The notes beneath the pieces were generated by a model that was not told where the DNA came from, ran no database searches, and saw only the letters and a list, made by a program, of their open reading frames with translations. Source: a virus. From it: DNA of 32,105 nt. The position numbers were made by a program, and so were the translations under genes. The DNA lies in IMG/VR virus record IMGVR_UViG_3300017773_000073, positions 1 through 32,105 of that record; one strand, 5' to 3'. Below are positions 7,246 through 15,711 of this stretch, in pieces (within the stretch, counting starts at the first letter, position 1; the number at the start of each line of letters is the position of its first letter).

Positions 7246-9008
7246 TGGCTATTGCTAAGATTGCTAGTAAATTAACAAAACAACCAGACGTTGATCTTAA
7301 TGATCGATTAATGATGTTCCACAATACAAATGCACAAAGATTATTAATACAAGACCAACAAAGCGGTTTAGATATACCATCTTTAGATTTTTTACGAACT
7401 AATAGAAATCCAGAGGGCATGGGTGATATTACTACAATAAGAAAGCCAGACACGTATGAGCCTATAGAAACAAATTTAGGTGATATGGTTGATCCTACGC
7501 AGTACATACCTAAACCAAAAACTACTTTTTCTTTTGATGATTTTAATGGTGCATTGATACCAAGAAATACTGACCAGGCAACTAGGGATATACTTAACAA
7601 ACACAAAATACCATACGAAGAATATTTTGATGAAGCTGATAGGGTTGCAAAAAAACAAACAGGTCTAAATGCAAAACTTGGTACACCATTAACTATGGCT
7701 GGTCTAGTCGGATATTCTATATTTAAATCAGATGATGCAGATGCCATACCTATTGCTAAAGCTGGTAAAATAATTATTGAAGCCTATCATGGCACACCAC
7801 ACAAAGTAGATAAATTTTCTAGTGAAAGAATCGGAACTGGTGAGGGTGCACAAGCATATGGTCATGGATTGTATTTTGCAGATCGTAAAGGTACGGCAAA
7901 AAGCTATAGGGATGCGTTAAGCACAACAGGATACAAGTCATTATCTGGCAAAGAATTGAAAGATATGCCTTCTAGTTATGGTTTTGCTAATTTGATGAAT
8001 GAAATGAGGAGAAGCAATAGAAGCGATGAAGATGTTGTAAAAATGTTGAGAAATGAAGCGGACAAAGACGACATCTATCCATTCCCAGAAAACAAGAAAA
8101 GATCAAAAGCTCTGCGGAAATTAGCAGACAAATTAGAGCAAGGTAAGATAGTCTATAAGAGCGATGGAAACCTTTACAAAGTAGAAATAGAAGCATCACC
8201 AGATGAATTTTTAAATTGGGATGAGCCATTAAAAAACCAACCAAAAAAAATACAAGATGCAGTTATAGAACGTTATAAAAGAAACAAAAGACATGATTTA
8301 GTTTGGAAACTATATAAAGACAGAAAATTTGGAAAAGTAAAGTTAAACGAAAAAGCTAATAAATTATTAGATGAATACGATTCTTCTTTTGACACTAAAA
8401 CAAAATTAGAATTAACAGATGCAGATGAAAAAATATTAGGTATAAATGTTAATGAAACATACCAAGAAGAAATAGATGCGTTGTTAAAAAGGTCTGGTCA
8501 ATCTGCATATTACAGAAGTGCTGGATCAGCAAGTCGTTTGCTTGTTTTGATGCAGTCTCAAGAGCAAAGAATAGCATCAGAAAATTTACTTGCAGAAGGG
8601 ATTAAAGGTATAAGATTTTTAGATGGTGCAAGCAGAAGCAAACCATTAAAACAATTTATACAAGAATTTAGAAAAGAACTGCCAGATGATGCAGACATTG
8701 AAGAAGTAATGGAGTTAGTGCATCAAGGACATTTTAACAAAGAACAAACAGAACTGTTACGTGCATTGTTTGAAGATGATTTTTTAGGATTTGATTATCC
8801 AGCACAAGCAGTTAGTGAAGCATTAAGGGGAAATCCTGTAAGTTTAGCGATGTTTGATCCATCACAAAGATTGCTTGATGCAATAGAAGCGTGTAAACCA
8901 AAAGACCTTACAAATAACTATGTTGTATTTGATGATTCATTAATAAATATTAAAACAGAAAATGATGTACCTATAACGCCTGTTGGCGAATTGACTAAGG
9001 TGAATTAA
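7245..9008 (+). CDS. Internal virion protein with ADP-ribosyltransferase (ART-PolyVal-like) domain
   Basis: A 587-residue protein inserted between the gp15-like and gp16-like proteins. Residues 25-65 carry an FHNT...IPS...GDITTI pattern seen in phage polyvalent proteins. From 181 a second domain has YHGTPH, then GTGEGAQAYGHGLYFA (197-212), the NAD-binding signature of ART-PolyVal proteins. Two canonical late pieces follow: GIKGIRFLDGASRS near 452 and NNYVVFDDSLINI at 557-569. In homologues these are almost adjacent; here about 90 residues separate them. It probably modifies a host protein after injection, as T4 Alt does. The target is unknown, and activity is inferred from the motifs. Confidence 0.8.
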   Translation: MAIAKIASKLTKQPDVDLNDRLMMFHNTNAQRLLIQDQQSGLDIPSLDFLRTNRNPEGMGDITTIRKPDTYEPIETNLGDMVDPTQYIPKPKTTFSFDDFNGALIPRNTDQATRDILNKHKIPYEEYFDEADRVAKKQTGLNAKLGTPLTMAGLVGYSIFKSDDADAIPIAKAGKIIIEAYHGTPHKVDKFSSERIGTGEGAQAYGHGLYFADRKGTAKSYRDALSTTGYKSLSGKELKDMPSSYGFANLMNEMRRSNRSDEDVVKMLRNEADKDDIYPFPENKKRSKALRKLADKLEQGKIVYKSDGNLYKVEIEASPDEFLNWDEPLKNQPKKIQDAVIERYKRNKRHDLVWKLYKDRKFGKVKLNEKANKLLDEYDSSFDTKTKLELTDADEKILGINVNETYQEEIDALLKRSGQSAYYRSAGSASRLLVLMQSQEQRIASENLLAEGIKGIRFLDGASRSKPLKQFIQEFRKELPDDADIEEVMELVHQGHFNKEQTELLRALFEDDFLGFDYPAQAVSEALRGNPVSLAMFDPSQRLLDAIEACKPKDLTNNYVVFDDSLINIKTENDVPITPVGELTKVN

Positions 9009-11920
9009 TGCTTATAGAAGATGATAGAGTGCCATTAAAAGGTTTGCAAGAAAAGTTGCGACCAGAACAACCTGTTGAGGAAGAAGATGGCTACACATTT
9101 TTAGAAAAACTACATACTGGTTTTTTACTAGAAAACACTTTAGGTTCTATGATTAACAACGATGTTATCGATGCACCTAGTGATCCTAATTACAATCCAT
9201 TTGAACATATTACAGACGAAGAATTTAGAGACGAAGTATTTTTAGACAATGCCTTACACGCACGATCAGAAATAGAATTAAATAGTATTAGAAAGCAAGT
9301 TGCAAAAGAGAGAGAACAAAAAGCTAAGATGACTGGTGTTGGTGGTATAACATCATATGGAATTGCCGCACTTGCAGACGTAGTAAATTTCGTGCCTATA
9401 GGTGGTGTGCTTACAAAAGCATATAAAGCTGGTAATGTATTAAAAGGCGGATTACAAACTGCTGGTGTAACTGCTGGTGTTGTGGGTGCTACAGAAGCAG
9501 TATTACAACAAAATCAACTTACTAGGTCTGGCGGTGAATCAGCAATTAATATTACAGCTAGTGCGGTACTAGGTGGGATATTAGGTAGTAGCATTTCATT
9601 GTTAAACAGATCACAAATAAATCGTGCAGTTAAAGATATTGAAGAATCTTTTTCTGATGACTTGGTAGGTTCTGTAGGTGCGATGGAAGCTAGCACATAC
9701 AAAATTAAAGGTCCGATATTAGAAAAAATGTTACGCAGAACTGCCTACGATCCATTAACTAGGTCACTTACACAACCTAGCCAAGCGGGAAGAAAGTTAG
9801 TCACTGAGCTAGTAGAGTCACCATTAGAAATTGATGGTATCAGTGAGATAGCGGCTGAAACTTCTGCAAAACAAGCTAACGATATGTATGTATATAGATT
9901 CATGCAAGGCAGAGACGAAGCCTATAAGAATTATCTAAAAGAAGAAGCAACATCAAAAATAGGTGCAAAATTCAAAAAAGACATTTTCTCACGAACAAAA
10001 TTTAATGAGTTAATTACAAAAGAAATTAGGAATCCTAATCCTAATACTAATATCCACGTTAAAAATGCGGCAAGGCACGTAGAAGATACTATATTCAATC
10101 CTGTAAAAAAAGACCTTATAGATAATAGATTATTGAAACCAGATGTTAAAGTTACAACTGCGGCTGGGTATGTAAATCGTGTTTGGAGTAGGGAACAGAT
10201 AATGGCTGACCTTCCTAGATTCACTGACAAAGTAGAAGATTGGTTAGTGTCAGTTGGCGTTTCAAGAGAAAACATTGGTGAAGGACCGCCAGCTAGATTA
10301 GTAGCAAGTCAAATAGCTAATAACATAATATCATCACATAACAGTATGCTACCTATGGACTATGTTTTGCCTGTAGGTGTAAAAGGTCCGTTGAAGTCAA
10401 GGGTGTTTGATATACCAGATGAATTAATAGAAGATTTTTTAGAAAACGATATAGAGGTTTTGGTTACAAGATACCTAAAACAAACATTACCAGATTTAGA
10501 AATTGTTAGAAAATTTGGTAGTCCAGATAAATCTATAAACAAAACATTAAATTTTGAAGATGAACTGTTGGAAATAGAAGAAGATTACAACGCACTTATA
10601 GCAGAAGCAAAAAGCCCAAAAGAAGCATTAAAATTAGACAAACAAAAAAAAAGAACAATAGATGATATACAAGCTATGCGTGATCGTATGCGTGGCACAT
10701 ATGGAGTACCGCAAGACATTAATAGTGGGTTTGCGAGATTTAACCAAGCGGCAAAAAACCTAAACTTTTTAAGATTAATGGGTGGTGTCACTATATCGTC
10801 ATTTCCAGACTACGCCAGGTTAATTATGGCTGATGGAATGATGCGAGCATTTGGCGGTTCATTTAGACATTTATCAAGAGCATTATCTGGCATGGATAAT
10901 CTAGCGGCAGAAGAACTTAGATATTGGGGTATTGGAACAGATGCGTTTGTAAATGGTCGTGGTGGAAGATTACAAGCTATATCAGATATAGGCGATTATG
11001 TAACAGGCAATACTAAAATAGAATCTGGTTTAGAGTTAGCATCAAACAAGATGGGACAAATAAACTTAATGAATCGCTGGACTGGTGCGATGAAACAAAT
11101 ACACGCAGTCGGTATGCAAACAAAAGTAATGGATTCTTTGTTAAAAGGCAAATACGATCATAGATTATTTAGACTAGGTATATCAGAAACAGATGCAAAA
11201 AAAATAAGAGACAGTGTACTCAAACATGGTAAAAAAGATGGAACAGCATGGGTATATAATGCAAAAGAATGGGATGATTCAGCACTAGCATTAAAATGGT
11301 ATCAAGCACTAAAAAAAGAAAGTGACAGAGTCATTATAGTTCCTGGTCAAGAAAAACCATTATTCATGTCAAGAGAGCTGGGTAAGATGGTTATGCAGTT
11401 TAAGTCATTTATGATGTCTGCAACACAGCGTGTCACTATTGCTGGAATACAAAGACAAGATGCACATTTTATACAAGGTGGAATATTTTTAGTGGCTATG
11501 GGTGCGATGACATATGTATTTAAAAATAAAGAAGCTGGTCGTGAAGTAGATATGTCACCTATGGCACTTGTTGTAGAAGGTATCGATCGTTCTGGTGCAC
11601 TAGGAATATTGATGGAAGTCAATAATACTGTTGAAAAAATAACCGAAGGCAATATAGGTTTGCGTAGAATAATGGGTGTTGAACAACCAGCATCAAGATA
11701 TGCTAGTAGAACTGTGCTAGAATCATTTTTAGGTCCTACATATGGTTCTTTATCTGAGCAAGGTTTAAGGGCGATAGGTTCTGTTACATCTGGTGATGAC
11801 TTCACAAAGTCTGATTTACGGAATCTAAGACGATTAGCACCCTGGCAAAACTTATCTGGCTTTAGAGTAGGTGTTGATAAGATAGAAGAATCGATAGGCG
11901 AACAATTTAATTTGAGGTAA
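9008..11920 (+). CDS. Large internal core protein (T7 gp16-like channel protein)
   Basis: The 970-residue product is the third internal virion protein. It has a hydrophobic Gly/Ala region around 113-200 (AALADVVNFVPIGG, then GGILGSSISLL) that may contact membrane. A conserved LRLMGGVTISSFPDYARLIM segment lies near 594, and MVMQFKSFMMSATQRV near 794 is typical of these proteins in marine podoviruses. The T7 gp16 lytic transglycosylase domain is not apparent, so the peptidoglycan-cutting step may be supplied elsewhere. ATG 9008 overlaps the preceding stop. It ends in a FNLR tail just before the fibre gene. Confidence 0.78.
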   Translation: MLIEDDRVPLKGLQEKLRPEQPVEEEDGYTFLEKLHTGFLLENTLGSMINNDVIDAPSDPNYNPFEHITDEEFRDEVFLDNALHARSEIELNSIRKQVAKEREQKAKMTGVGGITSYGIAALADVVNFVPIGGVLTKAYKAGNVLKGGLQTAGVTAGVVGATEAVLQQNQLTRSGGESAINITASAVLGGILGSSISLLNRSQINRAVKDIEESFSDDLVGSVGAMEASTYKIKGPILEKMLRRTAYDPLTRSLTQPSQAGRKLVTELVESPLEIDGISEIAAETSAKQANDMYVYRFMQGRDEAYKNYLKEEATSKIGAKFKKDIFSRTKFNELITKEIRNPNPNTNIHVKNAARHVEDTIFNPVKKDLIDNRLLKPDVKVTTAAGYVNRVWSREQIMADLPRFTDKVEDWLVSVGVSRENIGEGPPARLVASQIANNIISSHNSMLPMDYVLPVGVKGPLKSRVFDIPDELIEDFLENDIEVLVTRYLKQTLPDLEIVRKFGSPDKSINKTLNFEDELLEIEEDYNALIAEAKSPKEALKLDKQKKRTIDDIQAMRDRMRGTYGVPQDINSGFARFNQAAKNLNFLRLMGGVTISSFPDYARLIMADGMMRAFGGSFRHLSRALSGMDNLAAEELRYWGIGTDAFVNGRGGRLQAISDIGDYVTGNTKIESGLELASNKMGQINLMNRWTGAMKQIHAVGMQTKVMDSLLKGKYDHRLFRLGISETDAKKIRDSVLKHGKKDGTAWVYNAKEWDDSALALKWYQALKKESDRVIIVPGQEKPLFMSRELGKMVMQFKSFMMSATQRVTIAGIQRQDAHFIQGGIFLVAMGAMTYVFKNKEAGREVDMSPMALVVEGIDRSGALGILMEVNNTVEKITEGNIGLRRIMGVEQPASRYASRTVLESFLGPTYGSLSEQGLRAIGSVTSGDDFTKSDLRNLRRLAPWQNLSGFRVGVDKIEESIGEQFNLR

Positions 11921-11925
11921 ACACA

Positions 11926-12804
11926 ATGGCACACATAGTAGTTAATGACGTAACACCAGTAAAAGAATATACCGCTACTGGCGTGGAAACAGAGTTTACA
12001 GTTACATTTCCATTTTTTACAGATGCTAGTTTAGAAGTATACAAGACACTAAGTGGTGCAACAGCTAATGATGCAACTGATAAGTTGACATTGACCACAC
12101 ACTACACTGTAACTGGTGCTGGTAATGTAGAAGGTGCAACTAAAAAAATTACTTTAACATCTGGTAATGAAACGGCAAGTGGTGACAAGATTGTTATTCG
12201 TAGGAATGAGCCAGCAAAAAGAACAACAGACTTGCAAGAGCAAGGTGATTTTCTAGCGGCAACACATAATGACGAACAAGACCTGGTTATTATGTTAATA
12301 CAGCAAATAGAAGAACTTGTTGGTCGATCTATTATAAAAGGGGTAACAGGTGGTAACTGGGATGCACAGTCTACTGTCATAAGTAGTGCTGGTGATCCAG
12401 TTAGTGCACAAGATGTAGTAACAAAAGCCTACGCAGAATCAACAAACTTATCACTGTTTACTGCAACAGGTACAACATCTATAACGTCTGCGGCAACTCC
12501 CACACTTGCATTAACTGATGGCGGTAAAGTATTTGATGTCAATCAATCTGGCACATATGCTATTACTATACCACCAGCTTCTAGTGTTAATTTTGAAGAT
12601 GGCACAAGTATTACATTTTTAAATAGGGGTTCTGGTGCTGTCACATTTACTAGGGGTAGTGGCGTAGCATTGTATATTTACAATGGTGTTGATGCACCAG
12701 CCAATTCTAACAAATCATTAGCTACTGGTGGCGTATGTACTCTTATGAATTTAAGTGGTGATAACTGGGCTATATTTGGTAACACAGCATTGGTGAACAC
12801 ATAA
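11926..12804 (+). CDS. Tail fibre protein with T7 gp17-type N-terminus
   Basis: The first 150 residues match the particle-binding domain of T7-like fibres: EYTATGVETEFTVTFPFFTD near 14, a THYTVTG stretch, KIVIRRNEPAKRTTDLQEQG near 87, and DEQDLVIMLIQQIEELVGRSI. The rest is a serine/threonine/glycine-rich beta region (TGTTSITSAATPTLAL onward). The fibre is short (292 residues against 553 in T7) and has no recognisable receptor tip. The next gene, coupled by TAATGG, probably supplies the distal part. Confidence 0.85.
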   Translation: MAHIVVNDVTPVKEYTATGVETEFTVTFPFFTDASLEVYKTLSGATANDATDKLTLTTHYTVTGAGNVEGATKKITLTSGNETASGDKIVIRRNEPAKRTTDLQEQGDFLAATHNDEQDLVIMLIQQIEELVGRSIIKGVTGGNWDAQSTVISSAGDPVSAQDVVTKAYAESTNLSLFTATGTTSITSAATPTLALTDGGKVFDVNQSGTYAITIPPASSVNFEDGTSITFLNRGSGAVTFTRGSGVALYIYNGVDAPANSNKSLATGGVCTLMNLSGDNWAIFGNTALVNT

Positions 12805-13763
12805 TGGTAGCAAGAGCATTTACTGTAGCTGGCACACATACTTCTATACCTAATGTGCGTAAAATGACTGCTGGAACTAGCGGTACTGAAACTGGTCTGC
12901 ACGTAGGTAGTTATGGTTCTATTAATGGTAAGTATATAGGTGCACATGAATTAGTTAGAATATCCCACGATAGTGCTACATCAAAAACTACTGTGAGATA
13001 TAAAGAAGATGCTAACCACACACTTGCAGATGAGTTTTTTAATAGATTTACATTTTCAGACTTAGTAATAACTAATATTGGTGGAACATCTTATAGCCAA
13101 ACATTTAACTTCCAGGATGACAACACATTAGATTCTGTTACTGAGTCATCTAATGAAGTTATATTTGTATTTAATGTTAATACTGCGTTTGTTAATACTA
13201 ATAACTACAGAGTAGAGTTTGTACCAAGAAAAGGTAAAGGCGATTGTTACATACAACCAGCAGTTAATACAGGTCGATCTATCAACAGCAGAACATTTAA
13301 AGGTTATCATATTGAATATCCAAGAACTCTTGGTGGCACTCATTCTGAATTAGGCAACATATCATCTGGTAGTGCATCACAATTTTCACTTCCTAGACTT
13401 AGCTACGATGGCAATCCTTTGCATGGCGTACTACCAATAAAAACTTCAAATTATGGATATCTTATATATGCTGTTCTATTTATGGATCATACATCAAATT
13501 CATCATTAGATAGAGTTATATTATCTTTAGAAACAAATGGGGACTATACGCATAATTATGGTGTTTCTGAGGTGTCTGGATTTAATAGTATGACTATAGG
13601 TAGCACTACTTATAACCAATCAGATAGATTGCAAGGTGTAGGTAATGTTTCATTAACCAGTTCAGCTGGTAGTTTTTTACCAGGCGATTACATTATAGAA
13701 TGGGATGCTAGTGGTGGCGATCCATTTGGTGCTAACGCATCCGTGCGTGTCACCTTCGATTAA
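12804..13763 (+). CDS. Probable distal fibre or receptor-binding protein
   Basis: The 319-residue protein is beta-rich, low in cysteine and free of membrane segments. It begins VARAFTVAGTHTSIPNVRKM and contains many aromatic/asparagine turns. It has no clear enzyme motif. Translational coupling to the fibre gene and its position at the end of the structural block suggest a receptor-binding tip or a second fibre. It converges with the leftward gene at 13760-14050, and the two coding regions share four bases around their stop codons. No terminator separates them. Confidence 0.6.
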   Translation: MVARAFTVAGTHTSIPNVRKMTAGTSGTETGLHVGSYGSINGKYIGAHELVRISHDSATSKTTVRYKEDANHTLADEFFNRFTFSDLVITNIGGTSYSQTFNFQDDNTLDSVTESSNEVIFVFNVNTAFVNTNNYRVEFVPRKGKGDCYIQPAVNTGRSINSRTFKGYHIEYPRTLGGTHSELGNISSGSASQFSLPRLSYDGNPLHGVLPIKTSNYGYLIYAVLFMDHTSNSSLDRVILSLETNGDYTHNYGVSEVSGFNSMTIGSTTYNQSDRLQGVGNVSLTSSAGSFLPGDYIIEWDASGGDPFGANASVRVTFD

Positions 13764-14050
13764 TTATGGTATGAGTTACGCCTTGACCTAATACTAAAAA
13801 AGTTTTCAGATTGCGGATACATTTCCATATACTTACGTGCGTAATGTGATATCCAACCATCATCAATTTTAAAATCTTCTGTTTTGCGTTCTATAACTTC
13901 TTCCCAGCGTATACGATGAAATATTGCTTTGGCTGAATACTTATTACGAGCTATACGTGCACGATTAGTATACTTGCGAAATAGATCCCATATACGTGGG
14001 TTTTCTTGATCAAACTTAATAAAGTTTTCTTTAGACCATTTGCCATTCAT
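13760..14050 (-). CDS. Conserved phage protein of the WxxF...ENPRIW...YARKYM type
   Basis: This 96-residue basic protein belongs to a common phage family of unknown function. The pattern is FIKFDQENPRIWDLFRKYT, then YSAKAIFHRIRWE, then DDGWISHYARKYM and a final FFSIRSRR. Family members are usually early-region proteins, possibly nucleic-acid binding given the charge. It is the last gene of the leftward operon, has a strong AGGAGAG ribosome binding site, and ends four bases inside the convergent fibre gene. Confidence 0.72.
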   Translation of the reverse strand: MNGKWSKENFIKFDQENPRIWDLFRKYTNRARIARNKYSAKAIFHRIRWEEVIERKTEDFKIDDGWISHYARKYMEMYPQSENFFSIRSRRNSYHN

Positions 14051-14059
14051 AAAGCTCTC

Positions 14060-14296
14060 CTAATAATCCGTTGATATTTCGTGAGACATATTACCTTCTG
14101 AATCTTGCTCGTCAAACATAATTTCTTCGCAACAATCTGACTTTAATTCTTGGTGGACACTGGTTAAATATGTACCTTCTCCATAATCATAAGCATCACC
14201 ACCATATTCGTAGACTTCACCATAACATGATTTAGAACATCTACTACACCAGTAGTCTTTGTGGTTATGTAAAGTTTTAACAATATCATTAGACAT
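14060..14296 (-). CDS. Small acidic protein with possible zinc ribbon
   Basis: The 78-residue product has CSRCSKSC at residues 17-24 and DCCEE near 53, five cysteines that could bind zinc, plus a Tyr/Gly-rich middle (EVYEYGGDAYDYGEG). It is rich in acidic residues. I do not recognise the family. It is the second leftward gene; its start overlaps the end of the 48-residue gene by eight bases. A DNA-mimic or adaptor role is possible but not shown. Confidence 0.6.
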   Translation of the reverse strand: MSNDIVKTLHNHKDYWCSRCSKSCYGEVYEYGGDAYDYGEGTYLTSVHQELKSDCCEEIMFDEQDSEGNMSHEISTDY

Positions 14297-14435
14297 TATA
14301 TAACTCCCTTTTTAATTCCTCTTTAGCCCATTCTCTGGTTTCTAAACTTGGCGATTCATCTGCTAATCTTTGTAAGGCAATTTTTGCCCAGTTAACATCA
14401 GCAGTCATTTCTTCAAAATTTTTTTGTTTATTCAT
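14289..14435 (-). CDS. 48-residue helical protein, first leftward gene
   Basis: ATG (complement of 14433-14435) is preceded by GGAGAGC at ideal spacing and lies about 27 bases below the predicted leftward start. The product begins MNKQKNFEEM and ends KEELKRELYNV; it is amphipathic and charged. Its stop lies inside the start of the next gene, an operon-like overlap. I do not recognise it. The ribosome binding site and tight coupling are the main evidence that it is real. Confidence 0.6.
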   Translation of the reverse strand: MNKQKNFEEMTADVNWAKIALQRLADESPSLETREWAKEELKRELYNV

Positions 14436-14446
14436 AATGCTCTCCG

Positions 14447-14465
14447 TTTAGTTGACTTAACAATA
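14447..14465 (+). repeat. 19-bp operator-like repeat, copy 1
   Basis: TTTAGTTGACTTAACAATA at 14447-14465 matches the copy at 14507-14525 with one mismatch, and the two are exactly 60 bp apart. The inner GTTGACTTAAC is partly palindromic. This copy lies at about +1 to +19 of the predicted leftward transcript, where a bound protein would block transcription. Confidence 0.65.
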
Positions 14466-14468
14466 TAG

Positions 14469-14497
14469 AGAATACACACAGATATTATATTTGTCAA
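14469..14497 (-). promoter_or_regulatory. Leftward early promoter
   Basis: On the minus strand, a perfect TTGACA (14497-14492) is followed after 17 bases by TATTCT (14474-14469), which matches the -10 consensus at four of six bases. The start would be near 14462. It would drive the three leftward genes. It lies back to back with the rightward promoter. Confidence 0.55.
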
Positions 14498-14506
14498 ATA
14501 TTTTTT

Positions 14507-14525
14507 TTTAGTTGACTTAACATTA
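14507..14525 (+). repeat. 19-bp operator-like repeat, copy 2
   Basis: TTTAGTTGACTTAACATTA at 14507-14525 differs from copy 1 at one base. It contains the -35 box of the rightward promoter (14512-14517), so a protein bound here would compete with RNA polymerase. The Cro-like protein encoded at 14830-15027 is the obvious candidate to bind it. Confidence 0.65.
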
Positions 14526-14539
14526 CAGTTTGCTAAAAT
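14512..14539 (+). promoter_or_regulatory. Rightward early promoter with extended -10
   Basis: TTGACT (14512-14517) and TAAAAT (14534-14539) lie 16 bases apart, and TGC directly before the -10 makes it an extended -10 promoter. The predicted start is near 14546, about 22 bases before the first early gene. The same TGCTAAAAT string recurs in the lysis promoter at 19968-19976. Confidence 0.75.
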
Positions 14540-14567
14540 GTAATAGTTAGATAAAAAGGAGAGCAAG

Positions 14568-14840
14568 ATGGAATTACAACCTATACAGTATTTAGTCACA
14601 CACTGGTGGTCTACAGATAATAGTGACATCGCACCAGTATCAAGGTTATTTAGTAGCAAGTATCAAGCTATTGAACAGTTTAATAAACACGCAGTAGATA
14701 CTATATGTCCTATTGCTCATAATGATATTGACATTATAGATGTTAAATCTAAAGCTAAACCAATACATAAAGAATCAACTGGAAACATTTGTATTACTTG
14801 GATTTATGCAAATAATGACAAGGTATTTGATGATGAATAA
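14568..14840 (+). CDS. Early protein of unknown function
   Basis: The 90-residue product is the first gene after the rightward early promoter and has a strong GGAGAGC ribosome binding site. It has a THWWSTDNSDIAPVSRLFSSKYQA segment near residue 11 and no cysteine cluster, membrane segment or known motif. Its end overlaps the start of the Cro-like gene. I do not recognise the family. First-expressed phage proteins often modify host functions, but nothing here shows that directly. Confidence 0.6.
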   Translation: MELQPIQYLVTHWWSTDNSDIAPVSRLFSSKYQAIEQFNKHAVDTICPIAHNDIDIIDVKSKAKPIHKESTGNICITWIYANNDKVFDDE

Positions 14841-15027
14841 AACTACTTTTAAAAAACTTTTAAAACATTACGGATCGCAAACTGCTATAGCTAATGTTGC
14901 TGGTGTTAGTCGTGCATCCGTAAGTCATTGGAGACATAATAAAAATGGTTGCGGTGCGGTATCAGCTATTAAACTATCCAGAGATTGTGGTATTGATCCT
15001 GGTCAATTGTGCGGTGATTTGAAATGA
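14830..15027 (+). CDS. Cro/YdaS-like helix-turn-helix regulator
   Basis: The 65-residue protein is almost entirely one helix-turn-helix domain: FKKLLKHYGSQTAIAN, then GVSRASVSHWRHNK as the recognition helix (residues 25-38), then AIKLSRDCGIDPGQL. This matches the Cro/YdaS type of small DNA-binding repressors. ATG 14830 is chosen because AAGG (14820-14823) lies six bases upstream; ATG 14833 directly follows it. It is the second gene of the early operon and may bind the 19-bp repeats in its own promoter, giving negative autoregulation. There is no CI-type partner, so a true lysogeny switch is not supported. Confidence 0.82.
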   Translation: MMNKTTFKKLLKHYGSQTAIANVAGVSRASVSHWRHNKNGCGAVSAIKLSRDCGIDPGQLCGDLK

Positions 15028-15161
15028 AGATAAAAGAAAACTTTGATATACCAATAGAATATCGTGGTGATAACGCATCTGCACTAGCAGAGGAGTTATA
15101 TTTTAAACAGAAAAAAAAGGAGAGCAAGAATGGAAAGCGGAATCGTAAAAATACATGGTAA
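15024..15161 (+). CDS. Small 45-residue basic protein
   Basis: ATG 15024 overlaps the stop of the Cro-like gene (ATGA), and the frame runs 32 bases into the next gene. The product starts MKIKENFDIPIEYRGDNASAL and has a lysine/arginine/asparagine-rich tail. The tail is encoded by the next gene's A-rich ribosome binding region, so it may not be under selection. No family was recognised. The coupling supports expression; the function is unknown. Confidence 0.45.
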   Translation: MKIKENFDIPIEYRGDNASALAEELYFKQKKKESKNGKRNRKNTW

Positions 15162-15711
15162 AGAATATCGTACAGTTGGTAAGCGAATTGCTGACTTTCG
15201 AGAACAACATCCATATTTTACAATAAGTACAGAAGTATTAAGTTGTGCTAATTTAGTCCTAGTTAAAGCAACCATTATTGATGATTCTGGCAAAATTGTA
15301 GCAACTGGTCATGCAGAAGAAGATCGAGATAGTTCCAATTCAATAACTAAAACATCTGCATTGGAAGTATGTGAGACATCAGCAGTTGGTAGGGCATTAG
15401 CGTTTTTTGGTATGGGCGGTACAGAAATAGCCAGTGCTGACGAAGTAGTCAATGCACAGAATCAGCAGTCACAAAAAGAAACCTACGCTAAGATGGTTAC
15501 TTTTACAACAGCACTTAAAACGCACTGGATAGCATTACAAGCAATTTGTGAATACCTTGATGATCCAACAAGGGATAACGTAGCATACGCTAGAGAAGCA
15601 TTAAACGAGCTACCAGAGCAAGATCAGATGTACCTTATGCGACCACCAACAAAAGGCGGTTATTTTTCAACAGCACAAATTAAATTATTACGTGAAGGTT
15701 ATAGTGGATAA
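15130..15711 (+). CDS. Single-strand annealing recombinase (Erf/Rad52-like SSAP)
   Basis: The 193-residue protein has the core pattern of phage annealing proteins: RIADFREQHPYFTISTEVL near 20, VLVKATIIDDSGKIVATGHAEE, and TSALEVCETSAVGRALAFFGMGG near 79, ending the domain with IASADEV. These proteins anneal complementary single strands during phage recombination and replication. The C-terminal 80 residues form a variable helical tail, as in Erf-type proteins. It uses the strong AAGGAGAGC site seen in the other early genes. Its neighbours are an SSB-like protein, NinB and NinG, all recombination partners. Confidence 0.82.
   Translation: MESGIVKIHGKEYRTVGKRIADFREQHPYFTISTEVLSCANLVLVKATIIDDSGKIVATGHAEEDRDSSNSITKTSALEVCETSAVGRALAFFGMGGTEIASADEVVNAQNQQSQKETYAKMVTFTTALKTHWIALQAICEYLDDPTRDNVAYAREALNELPEQDQMYLMRPPTKGGYFSTAQIKLLREGYSG

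Noticed and set aside
7205-7747. 180-codon minus-strand frame across the start of the ART gene
   Set aside because: The sense strand carries two well-supported, translationally coupled genes here, and the antisense product looks like random hydrophobic sequence.
11347-11934. 195-codon open frame on the minus strand
   Set aside because: Antisense to the conserved C-terminal half of the gp16-like gene; no ribosome binding site or family pattern was seen.
14436-15027. Lambda-type lysogeny switch
   Set aside because: Divergent promoters and a Cro-like protein are present, but no CI-like repressor, integrase or attachment site was found anywhere in the complete genome.
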